From Picochlorum sp. 'celeri' (taxonomy: Eukaryota; Chlorophyta; Trebouxiophyceae): DNA of 64,000 nucleotides. Positions within the stretch are counted from its first letter, which is position 1; every line of letters starts with the position of its first letter. Location: contig JAACMV010000011.1 of NCBI GenBank assembly GCA_010909725.1, positions 868,001-932,000 of the forward strand, written 5' to 3'. Made by a program: the position numbers and the translations under genes. A model generated the notes under the pieces. The model searched no databases. It was not told the origin of the DNA and saw nothing but the letters and a program-made list of their open reading frames with translations. Shown here in pieces: positions 29,318 through 41,788 of this stretch.

Positions 29318-31751
29318 CTATTTGTGCGCTCTTCTCTTAATGAATTGGTTCACTCGATCTCTATCCAAATATGACACTAATTCTGCCATTTCGTGGACAC
29401 TCGAGGGTCCAACAATGAGGATATTTGACATGGCAATGAGGTCATCAAATGCTTTCTTTGCCCCAGATGGAGGAATGCATTCAGCATAAGCGCTCAAGTC
29501 TCTCTTCATTCGCAAAGCTCCTCCAGGTGTATAGTAAAATTTCAAGAGATGTTTTTCAATCGTTTTTTCCAGCTGCTCTGTCAATGCATGCATGAAGGAT
29601 GAATAGTTGTTTCCTCTCAAGAACATTTTCACTGTCTGAGTTACCGTGTTGAAGATGGCACAAACTTTGAGGCATGTGGCTGTTGGACGTTCAATTTCCG
29701 ATGTATTAGACCCTACTATCAAAAAATCACTCTTGTACTGACAGGCATACAAAAGATCTGCAGTTTTCTCCATAAGGCGTTGCAGACAAGACTCTAGTAT
29801 GATGGCAATGTGGTCCTCAATTCCTCTTTGTAATCCAAACAATGCCAAGCGGGGCTCCTTTCTATCAGTTGAGAAATATGATACTAAGTTTTTGTCATAA
29901 TGCTCAACTAATGATCGATGGATCTCCGCCGCTGTGCTTGCCGACCGCGCAACAGCACCAAAAGAGGCATCAATGCTCACACCAATAGCCTTTTCATTGA
30001 TGCTCACGTCCCTCCATATTCCATGGGATTCCAATTGCTTCAAAGCCTTTTCCTCAACATGATGTAGATTTTCCATCACATATGTTCCAATATAATCCAA
30101 AAGGGCCGCACCACCGTTATCAGATTGTAATGTATTTTTAGAGAAGAACATCTCCTCAACAAACTCTGCCATCCGGTTTTCAGGAATCACCTGTTTGCCT
30201 CGTTTCAAGCTCTCCTCGTTTATTGCTATCAAATTCAATACAACATCATTACTGAGATCATCTTTTGACGCCTGTATAGTTTTCAATCCAAGCAATTGGT
30301 GCCACTGTTTTTCTTGTCCAGGATACTCTGCAAGAATACTTCCCATGGCAGCCTCTGCCAGTTCTACCACAGATAATCCATTCTCTTCAGGATGTGGTAT
30401 CAAATGGCACGCCTCATCAGCAAGATTGAAAATTTTACGATACGACACACATGTCAACCGGAGACTGTCCCGAAGTTTTGCCGTCGTATCCTCCTCCCCA
30501 TACCCAGCCAGCTCAAATGCCCTACCTATTGTCTCAGACAGCGTCTCCTCAAAAATCCGGGTCACGAACATTGAAATCGCCTTCTCTGAATCTTCAAACA
30601 CTTGTTCCAATATCGAACATTCTTCATGAAGATTTTCTGACACATGCCGACATGCATATGTCACTCTCCGTGATGCCTCCACATGGCTCTGAGAGTCCAA
30701 ACCATGAACTTTAAAATCAGAGCCCTGCTCTTTTGAAAAGTTCAAATCCAGCTTTTCAAACAAAGAATCGGATGATATAAAAATACTTCTTCGAGAAATG
30801 TACCGAGACATTAAGATGGCACTACCACTGGTACTGGAATGTGCCTTTTCCATAATCCTAGAGTAGTACGCCATGGCTGCAATATTCCTAGACTCTGCCG
30901 CACTATCAAAATGGCTGACAATCTTATTATCTAGCAAATTTAAGTACAATACCAACTGTTCCCACGCAGCACCAATCGTGCCTGGCATGTTGGAAGCATT
31001 CCTCCCCATCATGAATTGTTGGTCTCCCTCCCTGGAGGGTTGCGCATGAACCACCGATTCTATTGCAGACATCAACAAACACACTATATTTGCACACTTT
31101 TCAATATTTTCATCATCATGAAATGACGATGGAAGGTTTGACACATCAGTGCAATGCGAAAAGATTGTCAAATGATCCAAAATATCAGCCATCTCCATGG
31201 CCCGTTCCTTCTGATTCTGAATATCGACAAAAGGAGTCCCCACATTTCGACCAAAACTTACCAGCTCATCTGATCTCTTTTCTAATCTATCAAGAGACTC
31301 CTCTAATCGCTGCAGCTGTTTTTCCGTCTGGGAGATACGGGACGCATACCCAGCATGATCTGTTGACAACTGCACCCTCAAATGTTCACACTCTTGTTCC
31401 ACATCCTCCTCCAACTCATCCAGTCGCGCATCCAAACTGCATTCACACTCATACCATAAGCGAAAGAACCGTCACATCAACATCCATACAATTGTGCTAG
31501 GAACAAGCAACGTACGCAGAACATGCACTGAAGAGAGTCTCTGCAGTCTTTTCAACAGAAGAACCATCCTTGCCAGTCTTGTGCACATCTTCAGAAAAGC
31601 CCCCACTCTCTAAGAGCTTCTCTATCACATCAGATGGTTTAAATGTGTCCGATGTAAAATCCTGAATATCCAGAACATCCCGAGTAAACCGTAGTTTACT
31701 CAACCTTCTCGACAGGGTAACTGCTTCTTGCTCTTGTTGATTGCCCTCCAT
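29318..31751 (-). CDS. SEC10: Exocyst subunit SEC10 (EXOC5)
   Basis: Two exons: 31751-31516 and 31436-29318, with a 79-nt intron (GTACGT to ATGCAG, restoring Ala before LDARLDELEED). About 784 residues, the usual family size. Exon 1 has the SEC10 opening (LDIQDFTSDTFKPSDVIEKL). Exon 2 begins with a long coiled coil and the signature LVSFGRNVGTPFVDIQNQKE, followed by the region counting cells-type NQKERAMEMADILDHLTIF. The rest is helical with scattered conserved patches, as in CATCHR-type tethers. SEC10 links exocyst subunits for tethering of secretory vesicles at the plasma membrane. Convergent with U2AF, only 29 bp between stops. Confidence 0.88.
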
Positions 31752-32015
31752 ACTCGCAATCCCTACAATCTAAATATATATCCATCCATCTATGTATCAG
31801 TTTGTATTTTTTAAAAAAAAATACAAGGGCAGCATGGAATTCGAGCCTTGGAGCATGAAAAATGTTTTATGTAAGGAAAGCCTTGGCCAAGGACCATGAT
31901 ACTGGTACATCAGGCAATCAAATCGACACAGCAGCATCTACTTAATGACTAGAATTACTATAAAAATAGCATCATATCGTCAGACAAGATTGATACGCAG
32001 TCACAAGAGTGTTCA

Positions 32016-33724
32016 ATGCCAGTGGCAGCTGAAGAGTCAGAAGGTTCTTCCTCTGGTGATTGGAATGATTGGGAAGAAGATGATCTAGAGGATGATGAGC
32101 ATGTTTCATGTTTGTATAGCTCTGAGGAAGCGCCATCTGTGGAAGAGGCGTTACGAATTGATGCTGAGAAGCATGGGTTTGATTTCAAAAGCTATAGACA
32201 CAAGGTATGTTGTGACTCTCCTGTGGTGATTTGAGCGATTTCAAATCAGATTTATATGTGATTCTTACAGTTGGGATTGTCAATGTACGATACGCTGCGA
32301 TTGATAAACTATATTCGTTCGAAGAGATCCATGCATGAGGATCCTCGCGAGATGCTTGAGCGAGTCGAGGCTAGTGGGCCATTTCCTTGGGATGATGACG
32401 CTTACCTTGTGCCTGTTATGGAAAATGATGCCATGTTATTTCATGATTGGACGGATGAGGATGAGGAGGATGGTGGAGGTGCAGATGATGCAGAGGAGAT
32501 TGCTGGGGCACTTGTGGAGGGGTTGGATTTGAATGATCCGGCCATCGTGGAACTTCTTGCGAGTCGAACGAGGTCGAGTGATGTTGATGGTGGACATGAT
32601 GGTGCTGGTAAAGCGAACGAATCTCATGTTGATGACTTGTACTTTGAATCATATGGGTATTTTGATATTCACCAGGAGATGCTTCAAGATAGTGTACGGA
32701 CTGATTGTTATAGAAAAGCTCTGGAGGAGAATCCAAGCTTGATCAAGGGCGCTCGTGTTTTGGATGTTGGGTGTGGGACTGGGGTATTGTCAATGTTTGC
32801 TGCTCGTGGGGGAGCTGCAGAGGTGGTTGGGGTGGATGCAAGTCCTGGGATTACAGATATCGCACAGCAGCTTTGTGCTCGCAATGGATTGGATGATAAG
32901 ATTTCGATAGTCAATTCAAAGGTTGAGGATGTGTCATCACTGCCAGTGACAGGGAATCAGGTTGATGTGCTTGTGTCAGAGTGGATGGGTGCGAATTTTT
33001 GTTTCTCCTGTTTGTTTGTTTGTCATGTCAATGCTGATGGGGTTTCTCGTATGTAGGGTATGCGTTATTGTTTGAGTCGATGCTCGACTCTGTGTTGACC
33101 GCTAGAGACAAGTTTTTAAAGCCTGGAGGAGCCATTTTACCTGATATTGCAAACTTGTATGTGGCATTAGGCTCTCGAGGATCTGAAGGACTTACATTCT
33201 GGGACAATGTGTATGGATTATGCATGACACCTGTGGCTGATCGGATACGATCCAATGTCTCGACTAGAATTCGGGTTGTAGAATCAGAGACGCTGCTCTC
33301 TGATCCAGTCACACTCTATTCACTGGATTTGGCCACCATGAAGAGATCTGATCAGGACTTTAGTGCCACTTTTCAGCTGCAACCTCACTCTGCCGGTGAA
33401 TGCTCATGTATAGTTCTCTGGTTTGATACTGAATTTTCAGGGCGTTTTTGTTTGGATGCGCCGCAGGTGCTTTGTACAAGTCCGACAAAGACACCAACGC
33501 ATTGGGCCCAAACAGTCTTGCCTCTCACCAACACAATCTCAATAACGCCGTCAGGCAATGGTGGAGCGATTGGCTTACATGGACGGGTCAGTATGTCGCG
33601 GAGACAAGATTCTCATAGGACATTGGATATTTCGTTAGAATATACTCCAGTGTATGCTGATGGGCACAAGGGAGCAACGACCTCACAGATGTACTCAATT
33701 GGTGTTCAGGACAAATCGTCATGA
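32016..33724 (+). CDS. PRMT3: Protein arginine methyltransferase 3
   Basis: Three exons: 32016-32204, 32271-32988 and 33057-33724, with 66- and 68-nt introns (GTATGT to TTACAG; GTGCGA to ATGTAG). 524 residues. The second join rebuilds SEWMGYALLFESML, the double-E loop. Motif I is VLDVGCGTGVLSMFAARGGA and the THW loop THWAQTVLPL. The N-terminal segment aligns with the PRMT3 zinc finger and the following helix (HKLGLSMYDTLRLINYIRS). The zinc ligands are reduced, however: Cys32 is kept, position 35 is Ser, one His is missing and only His53 remains. PRMT3 asymmetrically dimethylates arginines, classically in ribosomal protein uS5, which the finger recognises. An acidic insert separates the finger from the catalytic core. 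Confidence 0.92.
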
Positions 33725-33760
33725 GCCTCTTCTTGAATAAATAAGAAACATGTTATAATA

Positions 33761-35501
33761 TCAACGTTTTCTACTTCTGCGAGATCTATCATTATTCCTT
33801 CGATCACTCTTTCTGTCTCGATCGGATTCCCTTGGTTGTCTATCCCGGCGTTTTGACGCAGGCTTGCTTTCTTTCCTGTCGTCTGCATGTCCACGGCGAG
33901 ACCGTTTCGACTCTTCCTCTTTTTTCTGATGAATTTCTTGAGCGTCATCAGCTTCATCCTCACTTGCCCCATAATCAATCTCTGGTTCCTCATCCTGGCC
34001 AGCAGGAGCCATTCCTTCCCTTGCAGGTGCTGATGGTACCCATCTAATTGGCGAATGTTTCTTGTCAACGTCAGTCATTTTTTCGTCACTGCATAATGGA
34101 ATATATAACTCAGTATAATTCAACAGTCTTCATGAATAACTTGGAGGATCTTTCATGCATTCCTTGTTCTATTATAATGGGTACATGAAATTCATTCAAT
34201 TCAGACAATGCTAACCTTTTCGTTTGTTGTTGCTCATCAGAAACCTTCCTGGTATCAATCGTGGAATCTTCAGGCTTTGAGACATCCATATCCTCACGAG
34301 TCCTCTTGCGCGGAGATCTCTTTCCTCCATCTCGTGGCGAATGCGACCTCCTTCTTTCTCGTCTTCGGCTCGAAGAATCTCTATGAGACCGTCTTCTACT
34401 GGAGGAACGACTTCTCCGTCTACTTGGAGACCGTTCCCGACGCTCCCTCCTATGCCGACTTGGAGAGCGACTCACGCCATCTCTGTCTTTCCTATAGTGC
34501 CGCTGTTCTCTCTCAAACTCTCTTCTCGACAACGGGCTATCTCTATCATACGCCTTCAACAAAAAGTTTTTCGGTCCCCGTGGCAACTCTGGATTCTTCA
34601 ACAAGTCAAAAAATGCATCATCCTTCTTCTGCACACTGTCAGTTGTCCCATTCAAATCAAGCTTCAAACTCATCCCCGCCAACTTTGGCGGCTCTGCCAT
34701 GGCAGATATCGAAAATGGCAATCCAGCAAAAGCAACAGGGGCAGAAGCAGGCTTTTCTCCTACATCCTCCTCCACCTGCTGCTGCTCTGTTGGCCCCTCC
34801 AGAGCCAACGTCTCCTCACCAGCAACTGCAGGCTGATGCATTGCACCAATACCCAGCACTTCTTTCGCAAAAGCTTCCTCATTCGCAACCAACGTCCCCG
34901 TATTCCCATCAGGAAGCACCAACCCTCCCTCCATAGACCTTGCCAACCGAGTCATAGGAATCCCCACTGGAGGCCTCACCCTCTTCCTATCATACGTAGG
35001 GTCCCCATGCGTAGGACAATCCTGTATCCAATGCGCTCCATACGCCTCACATCGTGGACACCGATACTCTGCTGGAACAGTCCCTTTCCCTCTCCCTCTC
35101 CCCCGAGCTACCCCTTGCCGAACCTCCTTCTGCCACGTCGACGCCGTCCCTTGCATCAAATTCTGAAGCGCCTGAGACTCATCTTCCCCCATAGTCCCAC
35201 CCTGCTCCTCCTGCTTCTTCTCCACCACACCACCAGCAGCAGCAGAACCGAGAGGAGCAAACGTGGCCGCTGGCGTCCGTTTCACTTCCACCAGTGTATT
35301 CCTCGGAACAACCTTGCCATCATCATCATACTCTGTTCCCGTATTAGGATCATATAATGTAATTTCTTGGTATCCATCTGGACCCAAACCTTGCTTCTCA
35401 GCCACCAGTCGTTTCACATCTCCAATTTGGATGACAGAACCGTCAAATGTCACACTCTGCTGTTCAATAGCATTCTTGAGTTTATAATATAGTAAACTCA
35501 T
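33761..35501 (-). CDS. DWNN-domain zinc-knuckle protein (RBBP6-like, no RING)
   Basis: Proposed two exons: 35501-34216 and 34088-33761, with a 127-nt intron (GTTAGC to ATGCAG). 537 residues. Starts with the ubiquitin-like DWNN domain (MSLLYYKLKNAIEQQSVTFD, then GSVIQIGDVKRLVAEKQ). A CCHC-like knuckle follows (YRCPRCEAYGAHWIQDCP), then the conserved VGIPMTRLARSMEGG. No RING finger follows, unlike RBBP6/Mpe1/PQT3. Instead a Pro/Ala/Glu linker leads to an RS-rich tail. RBBP6 relatives act in mRNA 3'-end processing. The donor of this intron is the weakest in the window. If it is not spliced, the first protein ends at 34110 and the downstream 105-residue RS-type segment would be a separate gene starting near 34078. 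Confidence 0.75.
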
Positions 35502-35949
35502 CCCATGCAACGCAACTGAGTAGCTCTATACTTTAAATACCCAGAAACAGTCTCACAAATGATTGATACTCCATGAAACAGTCACTCAAAAAGTCACCGA
35601 GCCTGTGCAAATATGCAATCAGAAAATGCTTGAAAATTATCTATATCACCTATATATCTATTATTATTAAGGAATGGTTGTATGCCTATATGAAACAGAC
35701 CCATGTATTATTTTTGTCTTTAGAAGAGCACATTCGACGCATGTGGTTGCTTTTGCTACCCATCAAATATAGTCTTTGACCGATAGAGAGAGAGAGAGAG
35801 ATCTCCATGTAGAAAAAAAAGAAGATCTAGATCTGTGATCGCCATAGTCAAAAATTCTGATGATTCGCATCATCAACAACAGATGATGATGACTCGATAT
35901 GTATCATACTACCAATAATAATTTTACTGTTGTAGTAACAAAAACAACC
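35502..35949. other. Divergent intergenic region, DWNN / VTE3
   Basis: About 450 bp, AT-rich, with an (AG)8 run at 35785-35800 about 150 bp upstream of the VTE3 start. An in-frame ATG at 35899 upstream of the chosen VTE3 start could extend that protein by 17 residues. No gene is seen. Confidence 0.45.
35785..35800. repeat. (AG)8 dinucleotide repeat
   Basis: Eight AG units in the promoter region of VTE3. GA/CT repeats are common near plant core promoters, but a role here is not shown. Confidence 0.85.
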
Positions 35950-37094
35950 ATGTCGACAGGTTGGAGAACGACAGGAATGTCTGGGGTGCAGCATCAAAGG
36001 GTTTGTTCCACCACAACTACAATCTCTTCTTCTTTTTCGGGACGAAGGAACCTCGTGGTTGGCAACAGGAGGAATACACGTATTTGTCAGGAGGATGGTG
36101 AGAGCGTGCCTTTTTCCATGTCGACAAGGGGGAGAAGACGACAGGATTGGTCTGGGTGTGTTGCAGCAAGTACAGGACGGGAGGTCCCCAGGTTTATTCA
36201 GCACAAGAATGAGGCCAAGGCATTTTATGCTTTTTTGAGTCAGGTGTATGACTACATTGTCAATCCAGGTAGGTATACAATAATAATAATACCATCATCT
36301 ATGTTTGATGAGACCCATCATGGCCATCACATGCAGGACATTGGACTGTTGATATGCGTGATGAGGCACTCGTGCCAGCTGATCTGAATGATCCAAACCT
36401 ACATGTCGTGGATGTTGGTGGGGGTACCGGATTCTGTACGCAAGGCGTGGTCAAGCATGTGAAGCCGGAACATGTGACGCTGTTGGATCAGAGTCCTCAT
36501 CAGTTGGCCAAAGCCCGCAAGAAAAAGGATTTGGAAGGAGTAACCATTATCGAGGGCGATGCTGAGGATCTGCCCTTTGAAGACGATACGTTTGATAGAT
36601 ATGTATCAGCTGGGAGTATTGAGTATTGGCCCGATCCTCAGAGGGGAATCTGTGAGGCCTACAGAGTGATCAAGCCAGGGGGGCGGGCATGTTTGATTGG
36701 CCCTGTCCACCCAACGTTTTGGTTGAGCAGATGGATGGCAGATGTGTGGATGCTTTTCCCAACCGAAGAGGAATATATGACCTGGTTTACAGCTGCGGGA
36801 TTCGAGGATGTCAAGATTGACAGGATTGGTCCGAAATGGTATAGAGGGGTGAGGAGGCATGGGCTCATCATGGGATGCAGTGTATCTGGTGTGAAGAAAT
36901 CACCAGGGCCTTCTCCATTGAAGCTGAGTGATCCAGAAGAGGTATCTACAAGAATGAATTCGAATATCTTTACGTTTTTGGCACGGTTGGTGTTGGGAAC
37001 AATGGCTGGGTTTTACTATTTTGTCCTTCCCATCTACATGTGGGTGAAGAATCTCATCTGGCCTCGATCTGGTAAAATTGCTGAATGGTTCTAG
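35950..37094 (+). CDS. VTE3: MPBQ/MSBQ methyltransferase
   Basis: Two exons: 35950-36268 and 36337-37094, with a 68-nt intron (GTAGGT to ATGCAG). The join gives INPGHWTVDMRDEAL. About 358 residues. Exon 1 encodes a Ser/Thr/Arg-rich transit peptide and RFIQHKNEAKAFYAFLSQVY. The SAM motif is VVDVGGGTGFCTQGVV, then LLDQSPHQLAKARKKKDLEG, GDAEDLPF, AGSIEYWPDPQRGI, KWYRGVRRHGLIMGCSV and a C-terminal membrane anchor (FLARLVLGTMAGFYYFVLPI). This is near-identical in layout to plant VTE3 of the plastid inner envelope. It methylates MPBQ for tocopherol and MSBQ for plastoquinone, feeding the cyclase VTE1 encoded at 7-8.5 kb. TGTAA follows at 37124. Confidence 0.96.
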
Positions 37095-37195
37095 GAACTT
37101 GATTTGATTTCTATTGTGATATTTGTAATACCAGGCATATTTATTTGTATTGTGTTTGGTAGAGGGCGTCAAGGCAGCGACTGCATTCTTCAGGC

Positions 37196-39153
37196 ATGCT
37201 CAAAAAGAAAAAGGTACTGCTTGCATGCATGCATGCATAATAATAAGGTTACTATACATATATAATGATGAAATATATGCGCAGGGAAAGGCGGGAAACG
37301 CCGTTCAGTATGTGACCAGGAACCAGGCTATTAAGAAGCTTCAATTGAAGATATCAGAGTTCCGAAGGCTCTGTATTTTGAAAGGAATTCATCCAAGAGA
37401 GCCAAAGAAAAAGGTACAAGGGGCGCATAAGACGTATTATCATGTCAAGGATATTGCATTTCTGCTCCATGAGCCTCTGCTGGATAAAATTCGAGAGATT
37501 GCCGCTCATGAGAAGAAGATTAAGCGAGCATTGGCGAAGAAGAATCGTCCTTTAGCGGCGAAAATATCGTCACGGCGTCCAGAGTATCGGCTGGATCATT
37601 TGGTGAAGGAACGGTATCCTTCCCTGGTGGATGCCCTTCGGGACTTGGATGATCCTTTGGCAATGGTTCATTTGTTTGCCGTGCTTCCTGCTGATCAGAC
37701 CAAAGGCATTCCTCCTGATAGAGTTCAATTGGCACGTCGATTAGCGTTGGAATGGCAGGCGTATATTGTGGCGTCGCATTCGCTGAGGAAATCATTTGTG
37801 TCGGTGAAAGGATTTTACTATCAGGCAGAGATCAAGGGGCAGGAAATCACATGGATGGTTCCACATCAGGTATCACAGGTGTTGCCTGCAGATGTTGATT
37901 TCAAAGTCATGCTTACATTTTTGGAATTTTATCAGTCAACGCTTCAGTTTGTGATGTTTAGCTTGTATAATGAGATGGGTATCCAATACCCTCCCAATGT
38001 GGATGATGCTGTGGATTCTGCTGGGATTTTATATATTGGAAACACATCAAAGATGATTGAAGAAGTAAAATCTGATAGAGATACACAAGCCAAAGTGAAG
38101 GAGATGTCTGAGAAGATTACACGTTTGGAGGATGATATTAGGGAATTGGATAATCCTTCAGTAGTAGCAGAGGAAGAGGAAGAATCAGATGACGAGGAGG
38201 AGCAAGAAGATGATGTCGTGATTCTTGCAGATGATGATGATGATGATGATGATGATCTTCCAGAGATTGATGACGATGATGATGATGCAAGCGATCCAGA
38301 TGATGAGGATATTCCAGTACACAAGGCAGTCTCTGATGATGAGGAGAACAACAATGAGAATGGACCGGTGCCAGCTCCAGATGGTGCTGACGTAGCACTT
38401 GTAGGCGGCGCCGTTGATGTGGCCGATGAGGATGGTATCTGTTCAACATTATTCAAAGGATTGAAATTCTTCCTGGGACGAGAAGTCCCCCGAGAGCAGT
38501 TGTCTCTCGTCATCCAATCCTTTGGAGGGGTTGTTGGCTGGGATGGAGAGGGGTCTCCATATGATGAAATGGACAAAAGAATCACGCATCATATCATCGA
38601 TAGACCAAAGCCGCTGATTAAGCATGAGAATAGAATTTTCGTCCAACCTCAATGGGTCTTTGACTCTGCCAATGCCCGTGTACTGGTCAACACGGCCAAG
38701 TATTCTCCAGGCATTGTCCCACCCCCACATCTCTCACCATTCATTCAAGCAGAGGAGGACGATCACATCCCAGAGTATGCCAAAGAAATCCAAGAATTAA
38801 AGGATGCAGCACAGAGATTCAGATTGAAAGCAGCAGGAGAAGCTGTGGATGAGGAATTCCGTGGTACAGCCCAGCCTGATGCCAAGGCAGAGGAAGCCAC
38901 GCTTGCTGATCTGGAGCAGCAGCGCGAAGAAGAGCTTGCCAAGGAAATTAAAGAAGCTACAGGTAAGGATGTAAAGACGGCATCCGGAAAGAAGAGACGA
39001 CAGCCTGTAGAAGAAAAGGATGATGAGGAAGCAATGAAAGACATTATGATGACGAGAAAGGTCAAAAAGGCTTACCAGAGGGCCATGAAGGAGAAGGCCG
39101 CCAAGAGAGCCAAGACTGCAAGGCTGGCAAAGAAAGCTGCCGCAATCAAATAG
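37196..39153 (+). CDS. PES1: Pescadillo homolog
   Basis: Two exons: a tiny 18-nt first coding exon (37196-37213, MLKKKK) and 37285-39153, with a 71-nt intron (GTACTG to GCGCAG). 628 residues. The join gives a basic start before GKAGNAVQYVTRNQAIKKLQ, matching PES1 (YITRNKARKKLQL). Further landmarks are FRRLCILKGIHPREP, LDHLVKERYPSLVDALRDLD, RKSFVSVKGFYYQAEIKGQ and TFLEFYQSTLQFV. A BRCT domain (about 420-520) contains GLKFFLGREVPREQL and PQWVFDSANA. An Asp-rich stretch encoded by GAT repeats (38230-38256) precedes the BRCT, and a Lys/Ala coiled tail ends the protein. PES1 works with BOP1 and WDR12 in 60S ribosome assembly in the nucleolus. Confidence 0.93.
38230..38256 (+). repeat. (GAT)9 repeat in Pescadillo
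   Basis: Nine GAT units encode a run of aspartates in the acidic linker before the BRCT domain. An acidic linker is usual for Pescadillo; the repeat purity suggests recent slippage. Confidence 0.9.
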
Positions 39154-39361
39154 AATCCATACCACTATGTTCGATTATCATTCATCTCTTTACATGTGTA
39201 TGAAAAAGAGAATACTCGTTGCAAGGCGCGGCCCATGGTCATGGTAGCGCCTTATTCCGTAGCCACAGGATCTCGGAGCCTGCATGCAGCAGCACCGAGA
39301 TTTCCAAAGGACGCCATACATTCCCATGAAAATGACCATGAGCCATCTCTGATCAATAATT

Positions 39362-39370
39362 TATATAAAA
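39362..39370 (+). promoter_or_regulatory. TATA-like element of GME
   Basis: TATATAAAA ends 40 bp upstream of the GME start codon. This is a good TATA match and would imply a very short 5' leader. Confidence 0.45.
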
Positions 39371-39410
39371 TAATTGGGACATTTATAAATACGCCCAAAT
39401 CCTGGACATC

Positions 39411-40759
39411 ATGGCCGCCAACAACCAACAAGTCAGTGATATTTACCAGGCAAGCAGCAAGCTTGCAAAGTACCCATTTGAGCCATACTGGCCAGATAAA
39501 AAGCTTAAAATATGTATTACTGGTGCTGGAGGCTTCATCGCAAGGTACGAGACGTGTATCGAAATGACAAGTGGGTGGCATTCTGACGCATCGCATGGTT
39601 GATTGCAGTCACTTGGCCAAGCGTTTGAAAAGCGAGGGGCATTATATTGTTGCGTGTGATTGGAAGCGTAATGAGCACATGCCGGTACGTGCATTGACGA
39701 ATGTGTGGCAGCATTGTGTGTCGAGTGTCGACTCCAAGTGCCTGTGCGCTCCAACGCTTCGAGCCATCGTCATTGATGATACATTGTTGAATGCAGGAGG
39801 ATATCTTCTGTGATGAGTTCATGCTCGTTGATTTGAGACTCTTTGAGAACTGTGCCAAGGTTGTTGAAGGCTGCGAGCATGTGTTCAACCTTGCTGCTGA
39901 TATGGGTGGTATGGGATTCATCCAGAGCAACCACTCAGTCATCATGTACAATAATACGATGATTAGTTTCAATATGTTAGAAGCTGCTCGTCAGGCTGGA
40001 ACGAAGCGTTTCTTCTATGCATCCTCTGCATGCATCTACCCAGAAGGAAAACAGCTTGATACTGAAATAGAGGGTGGAGGTTTGAAGGAAGAGTGCGCCT
40101 GGCCTGCTCAGCCACAGGATGCATATGGTCTTGAGAAGCTCGCTTCAGAAGAGATTGCTATCCATTATAATAAAGATTTCGATATCGAATGCAGAATTGC
40201 TCGCTTCCATAACATTTATGGTCCATATGGAACATGGAAGGGTGGAAGAGAAAAGGCACCAGCCGCTTTCTGCAGAAAGGTCATCACAGCCAAGGATGAG
40301 GTGGAAATGTGGGGTGATGGTAAGCAGACCCGATCTTTCACCTTTATCGATGACTGCGTTGAGGGTATTTTGAGAATCACCAAGAGCGATTACAGGATGC
40401 CTTTGAACTTGGGATCTGATGAAATGGTGTCCATGAATGAAATGATGAGCACAATAATGACATTTGACGGTCAGAATAAGTCTATCAAGCATATCCCTGG
40501 CCCAGAAGGAGTCCGTGGACGCAACTCTGACAACCAGCTCATTTTTGAAAAATTGGGCTGGGCTCCATCAATCAAGTTGGAGGATGGTCTGAGAGTAACC
40601 TACTCGTGGATCAAGAGTCAGGTTGAGAAGGAAGCCAAGGAGGAAGGCAAGGACGTGTCCGAGTACGCATCATCCATGATTGTGCAGACAAGTGCACCAA
40701 AGGCACTCGGAACCCTCCGTGCAGCTGACGGAGAGGAGGGACTCCAGCATAAAGCGTGA
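39411..40759 (+). CDS. GME: GDP-mannose 3,5-epimerase
   Basis: Three exons: 39411-39544, 39609-39684 and 39797-40759, with introns of 64 and 112 nt (GTACGA to TTGCAG; GTACGT to ATGCAG). 390 residues, near the plant GME length. The first join rebuilds GAGGFIASHLAKRLK (NAD-binding GxxGxxG). HMPEDIFCDEFMLVDLR spans the second. VFNLAADMGGMGFIQSNHSV, SSACIYPEG (catalytic Cys), YGLEK (YxxxK), GTWKGGREKAPAAFCRK (catalytic Lys), TRSFTFIDDCVEGILR and GPEGVRGRNSDN are all as in plants. The enzyme converts GDP-mannose to GDP-L-galactose and GDP-L-gulose, feeding ascorbate and cell-wall synthesis. Cytosolic; no targeting sequence. Confidence 0.97.
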
Positions 40760-40847
40760 TGATCAGCATCCATTTTGAGGCGTGAGATGCACTCGATGTA
40801 TGTTACCCACCATTTTTTCTTACATTCTTAAACAAAAGACCTCGTCT

Positions 40848-41619
<772 letters not shown>

Positions 41620-41788
41620 GCCTGCTATGCGAACGGTTTCGAATCCCTCTTCTTGATTTTTCTATTCTTCTCCACTCCTCTGGCCACGTCTCTTGTATAT
41701 TCTGAATGGTATATTTAATACAACCTATGAAAATAAATATGAATTTGAGGAATTCCACTCTGGGAGATTTGCCATGGATGGTTCAATT

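Noticed and set aside
31808..31845. Possible tRNA-like T-arm (GGAATTCGAGCC)
   Set aside because: I could not build acceptor, D and anticodon stems around it. No tRNA gene was found by eye in the window; a covariance-model scan would decide.
34208..35357. Long plus-strand open frames opposite the DWNN gene
   Set aside because: Shadow of the RS-rich and Pro-rich minus-strand protein; His/Leu/Pro/Arg low complexity without motif.
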